Notes under the pieces: model-generated
Told to the model about the DNA's origin: nothing
Seen by the model: the letters and a program-made list of their open reading frames with translations, nothing else
Database searches by the model: none
Part shown: positions 33,252-43,907 of the stretch, piece by piece
Layout of the letters: the number at the start of each line of letters is the position of its first letter
How positions within the stretch are numbered: the stretch's first letter is position 1
Position numbers and translations under genes: made by a program
Source: Spisula solida
Taxonomy: Eukaryota > Mollusca > Bivalvia > Venerida > Mactridae
Length of the DNA stretch: 64,000 bases
Assembly (NCBI GenBank): GCA_947247005.1
Contig: OX365955.1
Location: 1,932,001-1,996,000, forward strand
Direction: 5' to 3'

Positions 33252-34158
33252 CTATAATACACTCATTAAAAGTTAGAAGTACACCAACATAGTAAATAGC
33301 GATATATGCAAATAGTGCATATCATTTTGCTTCTAACTTGAAATATTACACAATATAGAACTACAAAATGTATGATATTAATATGTTTATTTTAAAGTTG
33401 TTATATTTAAACATCTAAGGAATTGTAAGTAGTTAAGTTTTTTATGTCTCCGTATCGTAGATATGGATTTTATTACTTAGCACATGCATGTCGGTCGGTC
33501 GGGTTGGAAAACTAAATGTTTTCTGATTAATGACTCCAGAGCGGTCGGACCTAAAACCCACAAACTTTAAGCGGAGGTTGTTCATCATCAGTAGATGACC
33601 CCCATTGATTTTGAGGTCACTATGGTCCAAAGGTCAAAATTACTGTGACCTTCGAATGCATAACGGTTTCTAATCGACAACGCAAGAACGGTGGGTCCTA
33701 AGATCGTTAAACTTCACAGACAAGTTGCTAGACATCAGCAGAAGACTTCGACAAATTTGTAGGTCAATAGGTGAAAGGTCAAGGTCGGGACAGCCTTAAG
33801 TATACATGACTATTCGGTTGTCATGAGACATGCATGTTTAACAAATATCTCTTGTTCTGTCTGTAATCGGAATTCTTCAGATTTTATGTTTTTTTGGGTT
33901 TTGGTATGCTGGACAATGTGTAGTCAAAACCTCAAGACATTGTACAATACACAGTGTTGTGCACGCGCATTTTTCTTAATTTCGAGGGTTCACGGTTCAC
34001 TGCTTACACCAATCCAAATACAAATATCAAATTATCGGATATTGTTGTTATACTACTCGCATGAACACATGCAAAAAATGAACAAGCTATCATGTATAGT
34101 TAAACAGATACAAGCGTAACAAGTTGGTGTACTTATCACTTTTAATGAGTGTAGCTCT
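33252..34158. mobile_element. TIR element inserted where protease/RT should be
   Basis: ATACACTCATTAAAAGT with GTACACCAAC near 33258-33290, and its inverted counterpart (GTTGGTGTAC...ACTTTTAATGAGTGTA) at about 34119-34150, bound roughly 900 bp with no retroviral reading frame. Inside (about 33440-33800) is a reverse copy of the TGACCTTGACC dispersed repeat. Confidence 0.7.
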
Positions 34159-34660
34159 CACAAAAAATATACCAAATTTAATTGGACTACAGAATGCCAG
34201 AAAGCGTTCGATTATTTAAAAAGCAGCTTATCAGCAGTACCTTTGCTAAGCTACCCGGATCCCAATAAACCCTATATTTTGCGGAAGCGTATTAGTTCAA
34301 GAAGAAGTCTTAGAAAACGGACAAAAAATAGAGAAACCAATTCATTTCTTGTCACATAGATTATCTACTACGCAACAGAAGTATCCGGTGGTAGTTAAAG
34401 AATGTCTTGCGATAGTGTACTCGCTATCAAAACTGAATAACTATTTGTTTAATTCAAAATTCATAATCAGGTCTGATCATCTTCCTGTCAAGACATTACT
34501 TAGCTCTCCAAGCAAAAACAGAAACATTTAAATATGGTCACTTAATATTGCTAGTTATGACTGTACTATAGAATACATTCAAGGGGTTAAGAACACTGTA
34601 GCCGATATGCTCAGTCGCAGACCTGATAGTGATAACGAAAAAAGTAATACTCAATGTCAT
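34159..34660 (+). pseudogene. pol: pol remnant: end of RT and RNase H
   Basis: Resumes in pol at KYTKFNWTTECQKAFDYLKS, then LSAVPLLSYPDPNKPYIL, the usual RT/RNase H junction of Ty3/gypsy. After a frame change come LSHRLSTTQQKYPVVVKECL and FIIRSDHLPVKTLL (RNase H, with the acidic and RSDH motifs), then GVKNTVADMLSRRPD, the normal RNase H/integrase connector. The RT catalytic YXDD part is absent. Frame breaks near 34280 and 34530. Confidence 0.85.
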
Positions 34661-36650
34661 GATCAGGAAACGGAACTAGAACCAGAGATTGATGACAGAT
34701 TTTATAAAATAAACGGACTGAATTCAAGTCAAATTGAGCCTACGGCTTATACAAATTGTCAATTAGATCAAACAACACAACCTGTCACTTATAATGAGCT
34801 TAAACAACTCAACATGACAACCGAACAAGACAGTGACGATGTCATACAACAGCTTAAATCAGACCTAAGGGCTAATAGGGTTTCGGATGCAATACACAAA
34901 AAAATACCTTGAAATAGACCAGATATTATATTGCATTTCTAGCCCTGATGAGATTATATGTTCCTACTCAATTAAAGCTAGAAGTGATTAAACAATATCA
35001 TGATAGGGACGGTCACATGGGTGTTTACAAGTGTTTTCACAGTATTAAACAAAAGTATTATTGCCCTAACTTATACAAAGATCTCGTAGATTACATCGGT
35101 AAATGTGTCGAATGTCAATCTAGAAACCTTAAGAAAATTAAAGTTCCAATACAAGAATCAGATATTCCGCCTTATCCGTGGGCATGTGTGGCATTATATC
35201 TCGCTTGACCTTTCCCCTTGTCTGCCCCAGGTAATAGATACACAGTTGGATTTATAAACATTTACAGTGGCTGGCTAAAAATGTACCCGACACCAGACAC
35301 ATCGCAAGAAACGATTATACATCTTCTAATTGACGAGATAATGTCCCGATATGGCACTCCAATATCAATTTTGACTGATAATGGAACTGAGAATTGCAAC
35401 AAAGCAATGGAAGAAACTCCAAGAACTTTAAATATTACTCACAAAAAGACATGTACTTATAGACCACAAACAAATGGAAAAATAGGAAGGGCACACCGCT
35501 CGATAAATGACATATTATCCAAGAAAGTAGCGGATAAACCAGAAGTATGTGACCAATTCCTGAATCAAAGCCGTGCAGCCATGTCAATGAAAGTTCAAAA
35601 TACTCACCATTCTTCCTATTATATCAAAGGGACGTTGTAAAGCCATTATATTTAATTAACCTCTTAAACCACAAAGACGTTATTACGGGACAGATTTTCA
35701 CAAAATAGCCTTAGAAAATCAACAAAGATGCTTTTTGTCATTTTATAAGAACATGAAAAAATCTAAGCGCAGACAGGCCGTCTACGCCAACAAAAATACA
35801 AAACTAATTAAATTTGAAATAGGTGACCCTGTATATTATGTCAATAACAGAAAACATGAATATTTTAGAATAATAGAACAAAAATCACCAGTTATGTTCG
35901 TTATCAAAGACCAATTAACTCAGAAAACAATTACGACACACGCGGAACAACTACGTTTAGCTAAATTAGAATGGGAAATACCTAAAGATGGAAACTTGCC
36001 GAAAAGAAAAGCACAATTGACGTTCCCCATAAGCACGCATGTTAACTAACATGCGTGCTATAAGCGAATCTTCAACTAGCGATTCGGAGACAGAATCTCA
36101 AAATAAGACGGAAGTTAAAAACAGAATACGAAAATATTATAGGAAAGAACGAGAATGTTCTTCTGACAGTGAAAACATTCCGTTATTGGAACTAGCAAAA
36201 CGGCTTAAATCACAACAAGATCAGTCAGATGCTGATAGCGAAAGTAGTTATGCTGGGAAAGGCTTTCAAACACATATATCCAATTCAGACGGCCCCGAGA
36301 ATGAAAATAAATTATAATGAACAACAGCAACCATATCCATCACTTGATCATAATTTTGAAGCAAAACTGTTGGACGACGGTGTCGATGATGGCTTATCCG
36401 ATAACGTCGAAATGTCTATTAATCAATTAACTAAAACTAAATTACTACCACCAGTGAAGATAACTAGAATGAACCAAACTTACCATACCTGCTCACAATC
36501 CAGTATTCATACTAAAGAAATTGGGACACATACAGAACCTATGAAAAAGGAAGAAACTCCGTTAATTCAAAGCATGGACCGTGCAAGTTCAATTAAACAA
36601 GTGTTAGAGGGTTTAGCAGTTATTATGTGAAAGGAGAAAACGCTTACCTG
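34661..36650 (+). pseudogene. pol: pol remnant: integrase and C-terminal tail
   Basis: The zinc-binding domain is intact at 34948-35150 (HDRDGH...CVEC). In the core, the place of the first catalytic Asp reads LYLA followed by TGA, i.e. Tyr and a stop where the family has Asp and Gly. The second Asp is kept (LTDNGTEN), but the catalytic Glu is Gly (TNGKIGRAHR). A GPY/F-like C-terminal module follows (GDPVYYVNN...YFRIIEQKSP...AEQLRLA, 35735-36000), then a Ser/Glu-rich tail read in two frames to 36630. Two of three catalytic residues are lost, so integrase is dead. Confidence 0.87.
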
Positions 36651-37077
36651 AAGTAACGAAATAGGTTAAGACATCAACATTCCTTTTTGGCTCAACACAA
36701 ATTCTAAGTCACGAATGTACTGAGTCTACGCATAAACCACTAATGATATTGACCAGAGAAAAAATATTGTCAACTCGTATTTGACAGATTAGGGTCAAAA
36801 GTTGACAGGCGCTGACAGTTTTATGTTCACAAAGGCAGAAAACAGCCTGAACACAATGCATTTATGTCAGCATTGCAGTGTAAATTGTAATTAACAGGGG
36901 TAATAAGGTATGTATAGAATTATTAATTGACAGTTCAGGGAGAATATTTGTCATGATGGACGTACCATTGTTAGAGTCACAAGGGAAATTTGAATTGTAT
37001 AAAATTCATAACCTCCAAATACCTTTTTTAGTGCAAATCGTTCGGTAACTGACACATCGCTAGATGTCACGTATAGA

Positions 37078-37808
37078 ATGGTTGCAAATTATAGACTAGA
37101 ATCGGACGCGATGTTAATAAATCACGAAAGAACAAAATATACCATGACATCAGCTGACAGCTTACATAATTGCGAAAATCCTATCTCGCGGTCATGTATC
37201 CTGTTTACCAAACGGCCTTGTCAAAGACATGTGTCATTATTTATGAAGGACCACATCGTGTACAAAAATATTGTCACCGAGTAGTATATCCGAATTCAGT
37301 TTTGCCAAAGGCACAATACTTGTTTGATGGTCACTGGGTAATCGCTACGGAGGAGAATTTACGATTTTCAATCGTGTGTAGCAGTCAAGAAAGTCATTAC
37401 CGAACTTTGACTGTCAAACCGCCATTAGACATGATTAGTCTACATATGGATTGTCAAGCGTACAACAAATTCTTGACATTGAGACCATATTACAAAAAGG
37501 ATTCGGTTTTTGTAAATTAACAGACGCGTGACTACGTGAAAAGTAATTATAATGCGACAATAACAAATATTTGGGAACCTGTCATGTCCAACTTTTCCAA
37601 GTTGACATCAATAAAAATTCCTCCTAAACTGCACGAATTAAATGAAATTCCTATGAATCATTTAATAAAAACATTACACGAGCTATCACAAATACCCATG
37701 AGTGAGGATGGTTGGTCGATATATTATTATGTACTTATTGCACTTGCTTGTGCATTAGTAGTAGGAATTGTACTGTTTTTATATTGTAGACACAGTGATT
37801 GTTACTAG
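37078..37808 (+). pseudogene. env: env-like glycoprotein remnant
   Basis: Sits where env lies in env-bearing gypsy elements. The first part (37078-37284) is Cys-containing (NCENPISRSC...KRPCQRH). The frame then changes near 37190 and runs from 37170 to 37808 with a single TAA at 37518-37520. The C-terminal 90 codons contain N-X-S/T sites near the start and one long hydrophobic segment (about residues 58-82, WSIYYYVLIALACALVVGI onward) followed by a short basic/Cys tail. This is the layout of a type I membrane-anchored fusion subunit. No family match is claimed beyond architecture and position. Broken by one frame change and one stop. Confidence 0.65.
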
Positions 37809-38207
37809 GTCATTCAGCGTAGGCATTCTGCCTTTTGGTTGCTGTATCTTTTCTACTGGGTCATTCAGCTAGTTATAATTTATTATACTTTTCGACAGCT
37901 TGGACTTGGGCGGATCTGCGCTTGTTTAGTTGGGCATTGTGCTTTGTGTGTTTTTAATGTTTTCTGTGCTCGGCTGGTTAAGTTGAATGCTGCCTTCCCT
38001 GTCTGACTTAATATACTCTTTTTAGTGCATCAATTGTACCCAACACTGGACATAGCATCAGTTAAAAGTACGAATAATGTACCGAGGCGGGCATAAATTC
38101 CAGAGGTCATGTCAGATTTACGAAGAAAAAATATGACAGTTATTACATCAAGGTGTACACAGCAAAGCCAATTAGAAACTTTGACGTTATGATGTTGGAA
38201 GCTAACT

Positions 38208-38246
38208 TATAAAAGCCAGCAGAGAGTCCATTCAACCCATCAGTTT
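38208..38246 (+). promoter_or_regulatory. Internal core-promoter-like module before frame A
   Basis: TATAAAA at 38208-38214 and TCAGTTT at 38240-38246 (34 nt from TATA to the initiator A), 44 nt before the ATG at 38290. Confidence 0.45.
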
Positions 38247-38289
38247 CAATAGGATTACGTTACTTACTGGACTAACAAGAACTATCATT

Positions 38290-38769
38290 ATGTTGCCGGT
38301 GGAAGAAATCATATCTTCAATAATTGCCTATTTTATTGGCATAACGGTGGAAAACATTGTAAGATTAATGGCAGGAAAAACGTGCGGTGGTTGTCAAAAC
38401 AGGGCATTGTTGCACACTTTCAACAATATGCGGACATCTGCAAGTGAGATAAGCACAGTAGCATTGGTAGAACATTTTGGATTAGCGTTCCAGGCGGCGT
38501 TGGAGCCACTGATGGATCCATACGTCCGCTTCTATTTGGCTATGAGGGGTATGGAAGTGTCCCTCGGGGTAGGAGAGAGGATCACCCTACAGGCGGTCTT
38601 CAGTGCAGCTACGGGGTTGCGCAGAATAAACAGATCAGAATTTAGGGCAGATGTATATCATAGGCTATACATATTCTCAAGAAGGACTTCATATGCCCGA
38701 CATAGCCAGTCTCCAACAAGCACGGACTCCAATTACTATACGGACGATGATTTGAACAACGTAGACTAA
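38290..38769 (+). CDS. Accessory frame A of the LTR element, 159 aa, unknown function
   Basis: Fully open although gag, pol and env around it are broken. The N-terminus (residues 6-25, EIISSIIAYFIGITVENIV) is hydrophobic and could be a membrane or amphipathic segment. A CGGC pair lies at residues 32-35. The middle (about 45-115) looks helical with AFQAALEPL and SLGVGERITL. The tail is Arg/Ser/Tyr-rich and ends in an acidic stretch (DDDLNNVD). I recognise no family. Placed between env and the 3' LTR, it is in the position of retroviral accessory genes and has its own TATA/Inr-like module upstream. Confidence 0.6.
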   Translation: MLPVEEIISSIIAYFIGITVENIVRLMAGKTCGGCQNRALLHTFNNMRTSASEISTVALVEHFGLAFQAALEPLMDPYVRFYLAMRGMEVSLGVGERITLQAVFSAATGLRRINRSEFRADVYHRLYIFSRRTSYARHSQSPTSTDSNYYTDDDLNNVD

Positions 38770-38868
38770 TTATTAGACACCAGAAGGACAAATTGACAGC
38801 AATGATGGGGTCACCAAGTACCAACGTCAAAACCGCTGTCAAAGGACGACAACTTATTACACAAACGA

Positions 38869-38905
38869 TATAAAAGAACAGCCAATAGCATAGGAAATTC
38901 AGTTT
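38869..38905 (+). promoter_or_regulatory. Internal core-promoter-like module before frame B
   Basis: TATAAAA at 38869-38875 and TCAGTTT at 38899-38905 (32 nt from TATA to the initiator A), 50 nt before the ATG at 38955. The arrangement copies that before frame A. Confidence 0.45.
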
Positions 38906-38954
38906 AGTTCATGAAAAAAACATCAAAACAATACACTTAACTACCAGACTAATA

Positions 38955-39203
38955 ATGGCGCAAATTACGGAGAAAATTACATGTTTTGAAGAAAAATACA
39001 GTGCGTGCCCACCACCAGGAAATAAGGTTCACACGGAAAACACACCATCGTTTGAAGAAATCTACGTTGAGTGTTCACAACCGGGGAATGAGTGCCCACC
39101 ACCGGGAAAGAAGGGTCCAAGGAAATTAACATCCTTCGCTGAAACCTACATAACGTGCCCACCACCGGGAAAAAAAATCCTAAATGGGTGGACAAACCAA
39201 TGA
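38955..39203 (+). CDS. Accessory frame B of the LTR element, 82 aa, CPPPGK repeats
   Basis: Small hydrophilic protein built of three repeats: FEEKYSACPPPGNK (residues 11-24), FEEIYVECSQPGNECPPPGK (33-52) and FAETYITCPPPGKK (61-74). The conserved core is F-x-E-x-Y-x3-C-P-P-P-G-x-K. No family recognised; Pro-rich/Tyr repeats could be protein-binding motifs (inference). At an A8 run (39170-39177) a shift by -1 would replace the last eight residues by about 49 others, ending at TAG 39323-39325, with an open, compositionally normal sequence (KALDDYIKHVFLKPIGKSIE). Confidence 0.55.
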   Translation: MAQITEKITCFEEKYSACPPPGNKVHTENTPSFEEIYVECSQPGNECPPPGKKGPRKLTSFAETYITCPPPGKKILNGWTNQ

Positions 39204-40125
39204 CATCAGACAAGGCGTTGGATGACTATATAAAACATGTGTTTCTAAAACCAATTGGAAAATCCATAGAACGCATACACCCGAACAACCCTTATATATA
39301 CAGAGAAGAACCGGACTGGGTGTAGAAATAACGACTAGGACACTTACCAGAAATGACTATCAGAATGTTGTAAACCAGTGAAGAATCAACAATGGACTTG
39401 ATTATCTGTTACTACTGTTTATGTGTTTGTTTTCATAATATAAGATTTTAATTATAATCATTTGTTAGTGGTACTAATCTAAAAATATCATTAAATGTAT
39501 TGTTGTTTATTTTTGCCTTATGTTATTGTTAAGATATTTTGCCAAAATGTGTATAATATGACAGTCTACAACGAAAAAAAAGTCAAATAAAGAACATTAC
39601 CTTGGACAGGTCAGCTTCAAGATTTTAAATCCATACAAATAAAATCACAATTGATACCTTTGGTAGCAAATACACGGTATATATACGCTTTAGTAGAGAG
39701 AAGCGTTATTAACACTTCTGTCTTAGGTAATTATCAGTGGAGTAATCTCCCTTACTTTACAGATTATTATCTTACAATATTATAAGCTAAATGGCCAATT
39801 ATGTACGCAATTTAGTCGGCCTAAAGAAAATAATTACTTAAAGGCCTTAAGCGACATTATGAAACGGAGGGAAATGTCTAAGACATGATAATAATGATCA
39901 AGAGACATGATAATAATGATCAAGAGATAAAGTTTTTGGGCGCTTAAGTAGATGTTTGCGCTTTTGTCTTCATAAACATACTATATACATTTTTTTGACA
40001 AGGTTCAAATTCTTAAAAGAATAACCTTTTGTTAAAATTGTTACTCAACTGGCTTCATGTTAATGTTTACTCAACTGGCTCAGTGCTAGGGAAAAATTGA
40101 AAAATCAAAGAATACGAAAATGAGA
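39204..40125 (+). other. LTR element 3' untranslated region
   Basis: After the possible frame-B extension (to 39325) there is only AT-rich sequence, including a 24-bp direct duplication near 39882-39925 (AGACATGATAATAATGATCA). A purine-rich AATACGAAAATGAGA just before 40126 is a likely polypurine tract. Confidence 0.6.
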
Positions 40126-40655
40126 TGTAACGAAATTATGTTATAATTTCGTTTTTTATGGATTGATTGCTAAATACTTGGCGATTATTTTATAAAACAC
40201 AAGTTGTCGCCTGTCATGTTAATTAATTTGTTTACTAAAGAAAAACCGCCTTATGAAACATGTGTTGACAGCTACGTGATGTGCATGACAATAAAACTAT
40301 CACTAGAAATGATGAGGTCACGTGCTTAATACACAAACTACGCATGCTTAGAAGTTTTATTGTCACGAACTGTAATTATGTTGTTATATTAAGTTACATT
40401 TTGACAGAATACGGACATGTTTTATGTATGCTCATTAATGCATATGCTAATTACCAATGACGAGGGTCATTCGGAAAGGTATATAAGCTGTCCCGCTAGC
40501 AACAGATTTCAGAACGGTCAAAGGACCAAGAGCTAGCGGTCCTCACATGTTATATCTTGTAAATATACTATGTTGGATGTTATATACGAAATAAACTTTG
40601 AAAGTGAATTCTAACTGTTCTCATTGTTTCAACACACGACTACAACTTCGTTACA
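40126..40655 (+). repeat. 3' LTR
   Basis: 530 bp, complete ends TGTAACGAA and TTCGTTACA (9-bp inverted). Differs from the 5' LTR by short indels (TTTTTTAT, an AAAGAAAAACC block, TATATC) and substitutions. Confidence 0.95.
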
Positions 40656-41639
40656 CAAGATCGTAGTATTGCCGACATAAACGGCGCAACATCGTGCTAC
40701 AGTCTTTTAGGTCGGTCACCAACGTAGTAGGGTCTTGCAGATCGATGCGACATCGAAGTACAAACGGTTTATGATCGGCATTTATCGCGGTGGAAACGTG
40801 GTGTAAGCATATAAGCATCTTATCGGAAACGCTGTAGTCGTAGATCAGACGTTCCGGTGAAGTTTTTCGTCAAAGTTCTTAGTTTTGACGCCGATCTCGT
40901 CCCGATTCATACTTTCAGGTCGGGGCAGATCGGCCTGATCGTAGTAAGAGCGTAGCCTAGTGTGAACGAGATGTAGATAAATATATATGCATATGTCTGG
41001 TGACAGCGGTCTTTGCACAATATTTACTGGCATCGATGACACGCTGTCTCCTCAATTTTTCACATGTCGCATGGAGAGGGAGTCTGATGTCAACACACAA
41101 TATAACCAGATCTAATCCTTCTAAGTTATGTTTTCATCGTTGTAATTAAATAATTGATTTACGTTATACAAAATAAATATTTAAAAATATACGTGCAGGC
41201 AATCGTGTTTTGCCTATATTTGATCATGTGGCACGTGGCACTGAAAGTATATAGGGTATACCCAATTTCAAAATGTATGATGTAGATCTAGATCTGCGTC
41301 TTTTTCATTATCCCGCCATTTTTTATTGTTACCAAATTGCAATAAGTAGACTTTACCACCAATCTTTAATGCGTGTATCGAGCTATTTTTTTCAGACGCA
41401 ATCTGAAATTCATCTAGATCTACTTTTAAAATGAAACGAAACATCTATTTAAACAGCGATCGGACATGCACATTAATTAAAACAAATCCCCTAATTAGTG
41501 ATCATATTTTTTCACAGGGGCGGTGTTCAAATCATGTTTTTTCTAGACCCGCGCGTGTTGTTAATAAATATATTTTTAAAGATGAGAAATGTCGATTAGA
41601 AAGTTCAAACTAGATTCGGATTAGCTTTTTTGCGACACA
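40656..41639. other. Unannotated sequence
   Basis: No gene or repeat recognised; 40660-41050 is somewhat CpG-richer than its surroundings. Confidence 0.5.
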
Positions 41640-41641
41640 TA

Positions 41642-42896
41642 CACTTGGGGACTTTGAAAACGCAACACTTATTCAAACCACTCAAATTTATAGTAAACAT
41701 TATTTATTTGACACAAAAATTGGTATATAGAATGCCTCATTTATATTTAACCTACTAGCAAACTTTCATTATAAAAGTGAACAAAATAAAATAGTCACGT
41801 GACATCGATATGTTCAAGTCTCAAATGCCAAATTCACAATTTAGTAGTTTGTGTATAACGATTTGTTCGTGGTACATTCACAACAACGGCAACTCTTAAA
41901 CAACATCACATTTTAAATGTGCTGCTGAGGGAATGTTCCACCATACATGGACAAATGTTTGGAGAAGCTCGCGAGCAGATAGAGAATCGGTTACCACCCG
42001 TGGACACTTTTTTGCAAGAGCATGTCATATTTTTCAATAAGTGCAAAATCTGAGGATACAACTGGAGTATCCATCACGTTGATATTCTTTTCGTTGATAA
42101 AAATGATTATTTTCAGTAATTTATGCGAATGTTTATTATCATGTTGTCTAAAGTTAACATCGCTGTCGCCGAAAATAGTGATACAAGAAGGGAATGGCGA
42201 CAGATTAAAGAACATCTTAGATGTAAGATTGAACACAAACTGTCGAACTGTACTATATCAAAATTTCTTTTAGAAAAAATCGAACATATTTGAACTTTCA
42301 TTTAATCATTTTGCATACCCATGGCGACCAAGTATTACTCTGACAGTCATGGTTGTAGACCGGAAGCCGTTTTGTCGGTTGCGCATGCGCATTGATTCAT
42401 GCGTATAAATAGCAGTTTTATGCCTTTTATCCTGCCTTGGGCGGTCAGTGACAGTGTCAGTGTGCATTAAACGCTCATGTGGACAAATATTTGTTATATT
42501 ATCACAATGGAATCGTGCGAAAACGGCATGGTTGCTACTTCCGGTATGTAACATTGCTACACCTCTAGGCACATCAATTTCGGATGAACGTTACATACCA
42601 ACTAGTGATTTTGGATGATTGAAACTGTGATTTTTTTTGCATGTCAATGTATCGTGTACACATTTCAATTTACACAATTCGGATATTCTCATTCACGCGA
42701 TATTCACGAGCGAAAAATGAGATTTGGCCACGTGGTTACCACGTGTAATTTGCGTGGTAAAACACGTGTCACATAGTCTCTACTGACAAGGTTATTATCT
42801 AGGAACATTATTTTATTCGTACAAATTCAGCTAAATATTTCAATAAAAAAATATATGGGTCCCTTAAAAGTGGTGCGTTTTCAAAGTCCGTAAGTG
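41642..42896. mobile_element. TA-flanked TIR transposon, 1255 bp
   Basis: Ends CACTTGGGGACTTTGAAAAC and complement of CACTTACGGACTTTGAAAAC, inverted over about 28 bp, with TA at 41640-41641 and 42897-42898. Overlapping frames of 60-88 codons inside do not resemble a transposase; a non-autonomous Tc1/mariner-type element is likely. Confidence 0.85.
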
Positions 42897-42899
42897 TAC

Positions 42900-43489
42900 T
42901 GAAACACCACGTACATCTTACCAACAGTTGTTATCAAAACGTAACGGACCAGGCACGAATGTACCAGTAGTAATTTACATTGATTTTACCTCACAGACTG
43001 TTAGAATACGACACAATATTATATCATAGATTCTACATGTATATCTAAATACTGCAACTATTTCGTAGATCTAATAAATGATAAATCATCATGTGGAAGG
43101 AATAGATAGGTCGTCTATAGATGAATGGGTGGGGGCAGTAAAACATAAATCAACTAAATCTAGATTTTATTTAGAACACATCGTCCGTATTTCATTCGCT
43201 TCTACACTGCTTCCGTGAATTGAAAATCTAAATCTTAACCCTAGACATTTTATATTAAAACAATTAAACATGTTTAGTAAACAATGCGCTAGCGTACGAC
43301 ACATCGAAGTAGAGTCTGTCTTTGTTTACACAACGTTATTGGTTACGCTAATAGTTGAGGAGGTGTTACGGGTTAAATATACCAACCGCGATAATCGCGC
43401 GCTGCCAATTACGACGTTTTCGACGCGCAACTTTGTCGTCTGCTTTTGACGTGACGTCATTTTGCCCACAAGGTCGGAAATCTCACGAC
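42900..43489. other. Unannotated sequence
   Basis: No gene or repeat recognised. Confidence 0.5.
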
Positions 43490-43907
43490 ACGGCTAATAT
43501 TTCCGACCCGTAAAGAAGAATAAGTTTAATTGTTTTATTAAAAATATCAATTTGTATATCAATTGGCAAACATTATCTATTGCAATTCTTTAATAAACTA
43601 TACATAACCCGAGTAGCTTGAGCAGCAATGTGTGGTTTAGATTTTGTAAAGAATCCGGATTTACAAAAATAAATACCTAAATATTTGTACTCATTAGCTG
43701 TTTCAAGAGGCTGATTTTTGAATGTAAAATTAACTGGGCGTTGCCTATCCTTTGAAAATATTACAATTTTGGAGTTCGCTATATTAACAGTGAGCTTCCA
43801 GTTATTAGCACTTTGTTAATCATTTTCATTATCTGCTAATATTACTGTATCATCGGTATGATAAGACAAATAATTTGAGATAATTTACATTACATTTTCA
43901 TTGCCTA
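43490..43907 (-). pseudogene. LINE A, 3' fragment of reverse transcriptase
   Basis: The minus strand reads SYHTDDTVILADNEND (the A/DD catalytic box), NWKLTVNIANSKIVIFSKDR, EYKYLGIYFCKSGFFTKSKP, HIAAQATRVMYSLLKNCN and, after a stop, CLPIDIQ and LILLYGSE. This is the palm/thumb order of a non-LTR RT (family pattern ADDTVIL...TKVIIFSK...YKYLG). It continues the RT that ends at 59985-60110; the giant TIR element separates them. Confidence 0.82.

Larger units (their letters stand above)
31656..40655 (+). mobile_element. Ty3/gypsy-like LTR retrotransposon with env-like gene and two accessory frames (defective)
   Basis: About 9.0 kb. Order: 5' LTR, gag, RNase H/integrase part of pol, env-like gene, frame A (159 aa), frame B (82 aa), 3' LTR. 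The flanking CAAG (31652-31655, 40656-40659) is a target duplication; it extends to CAAGA if the 5' LTR has lost its first T. The pol order (RNase H, then zinc-binding integrase, then DDE core) is that of Ty3/gypsy. Protease and most of RT are missing, gag and integrase have stops and frame changes, and LTRs differ by small indels and scattered substitutions, so the copy is old and cannot move by itself. An env-like product and extra 3' frames set it apart from minimal gypsy elements. Confidence 0.93.
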
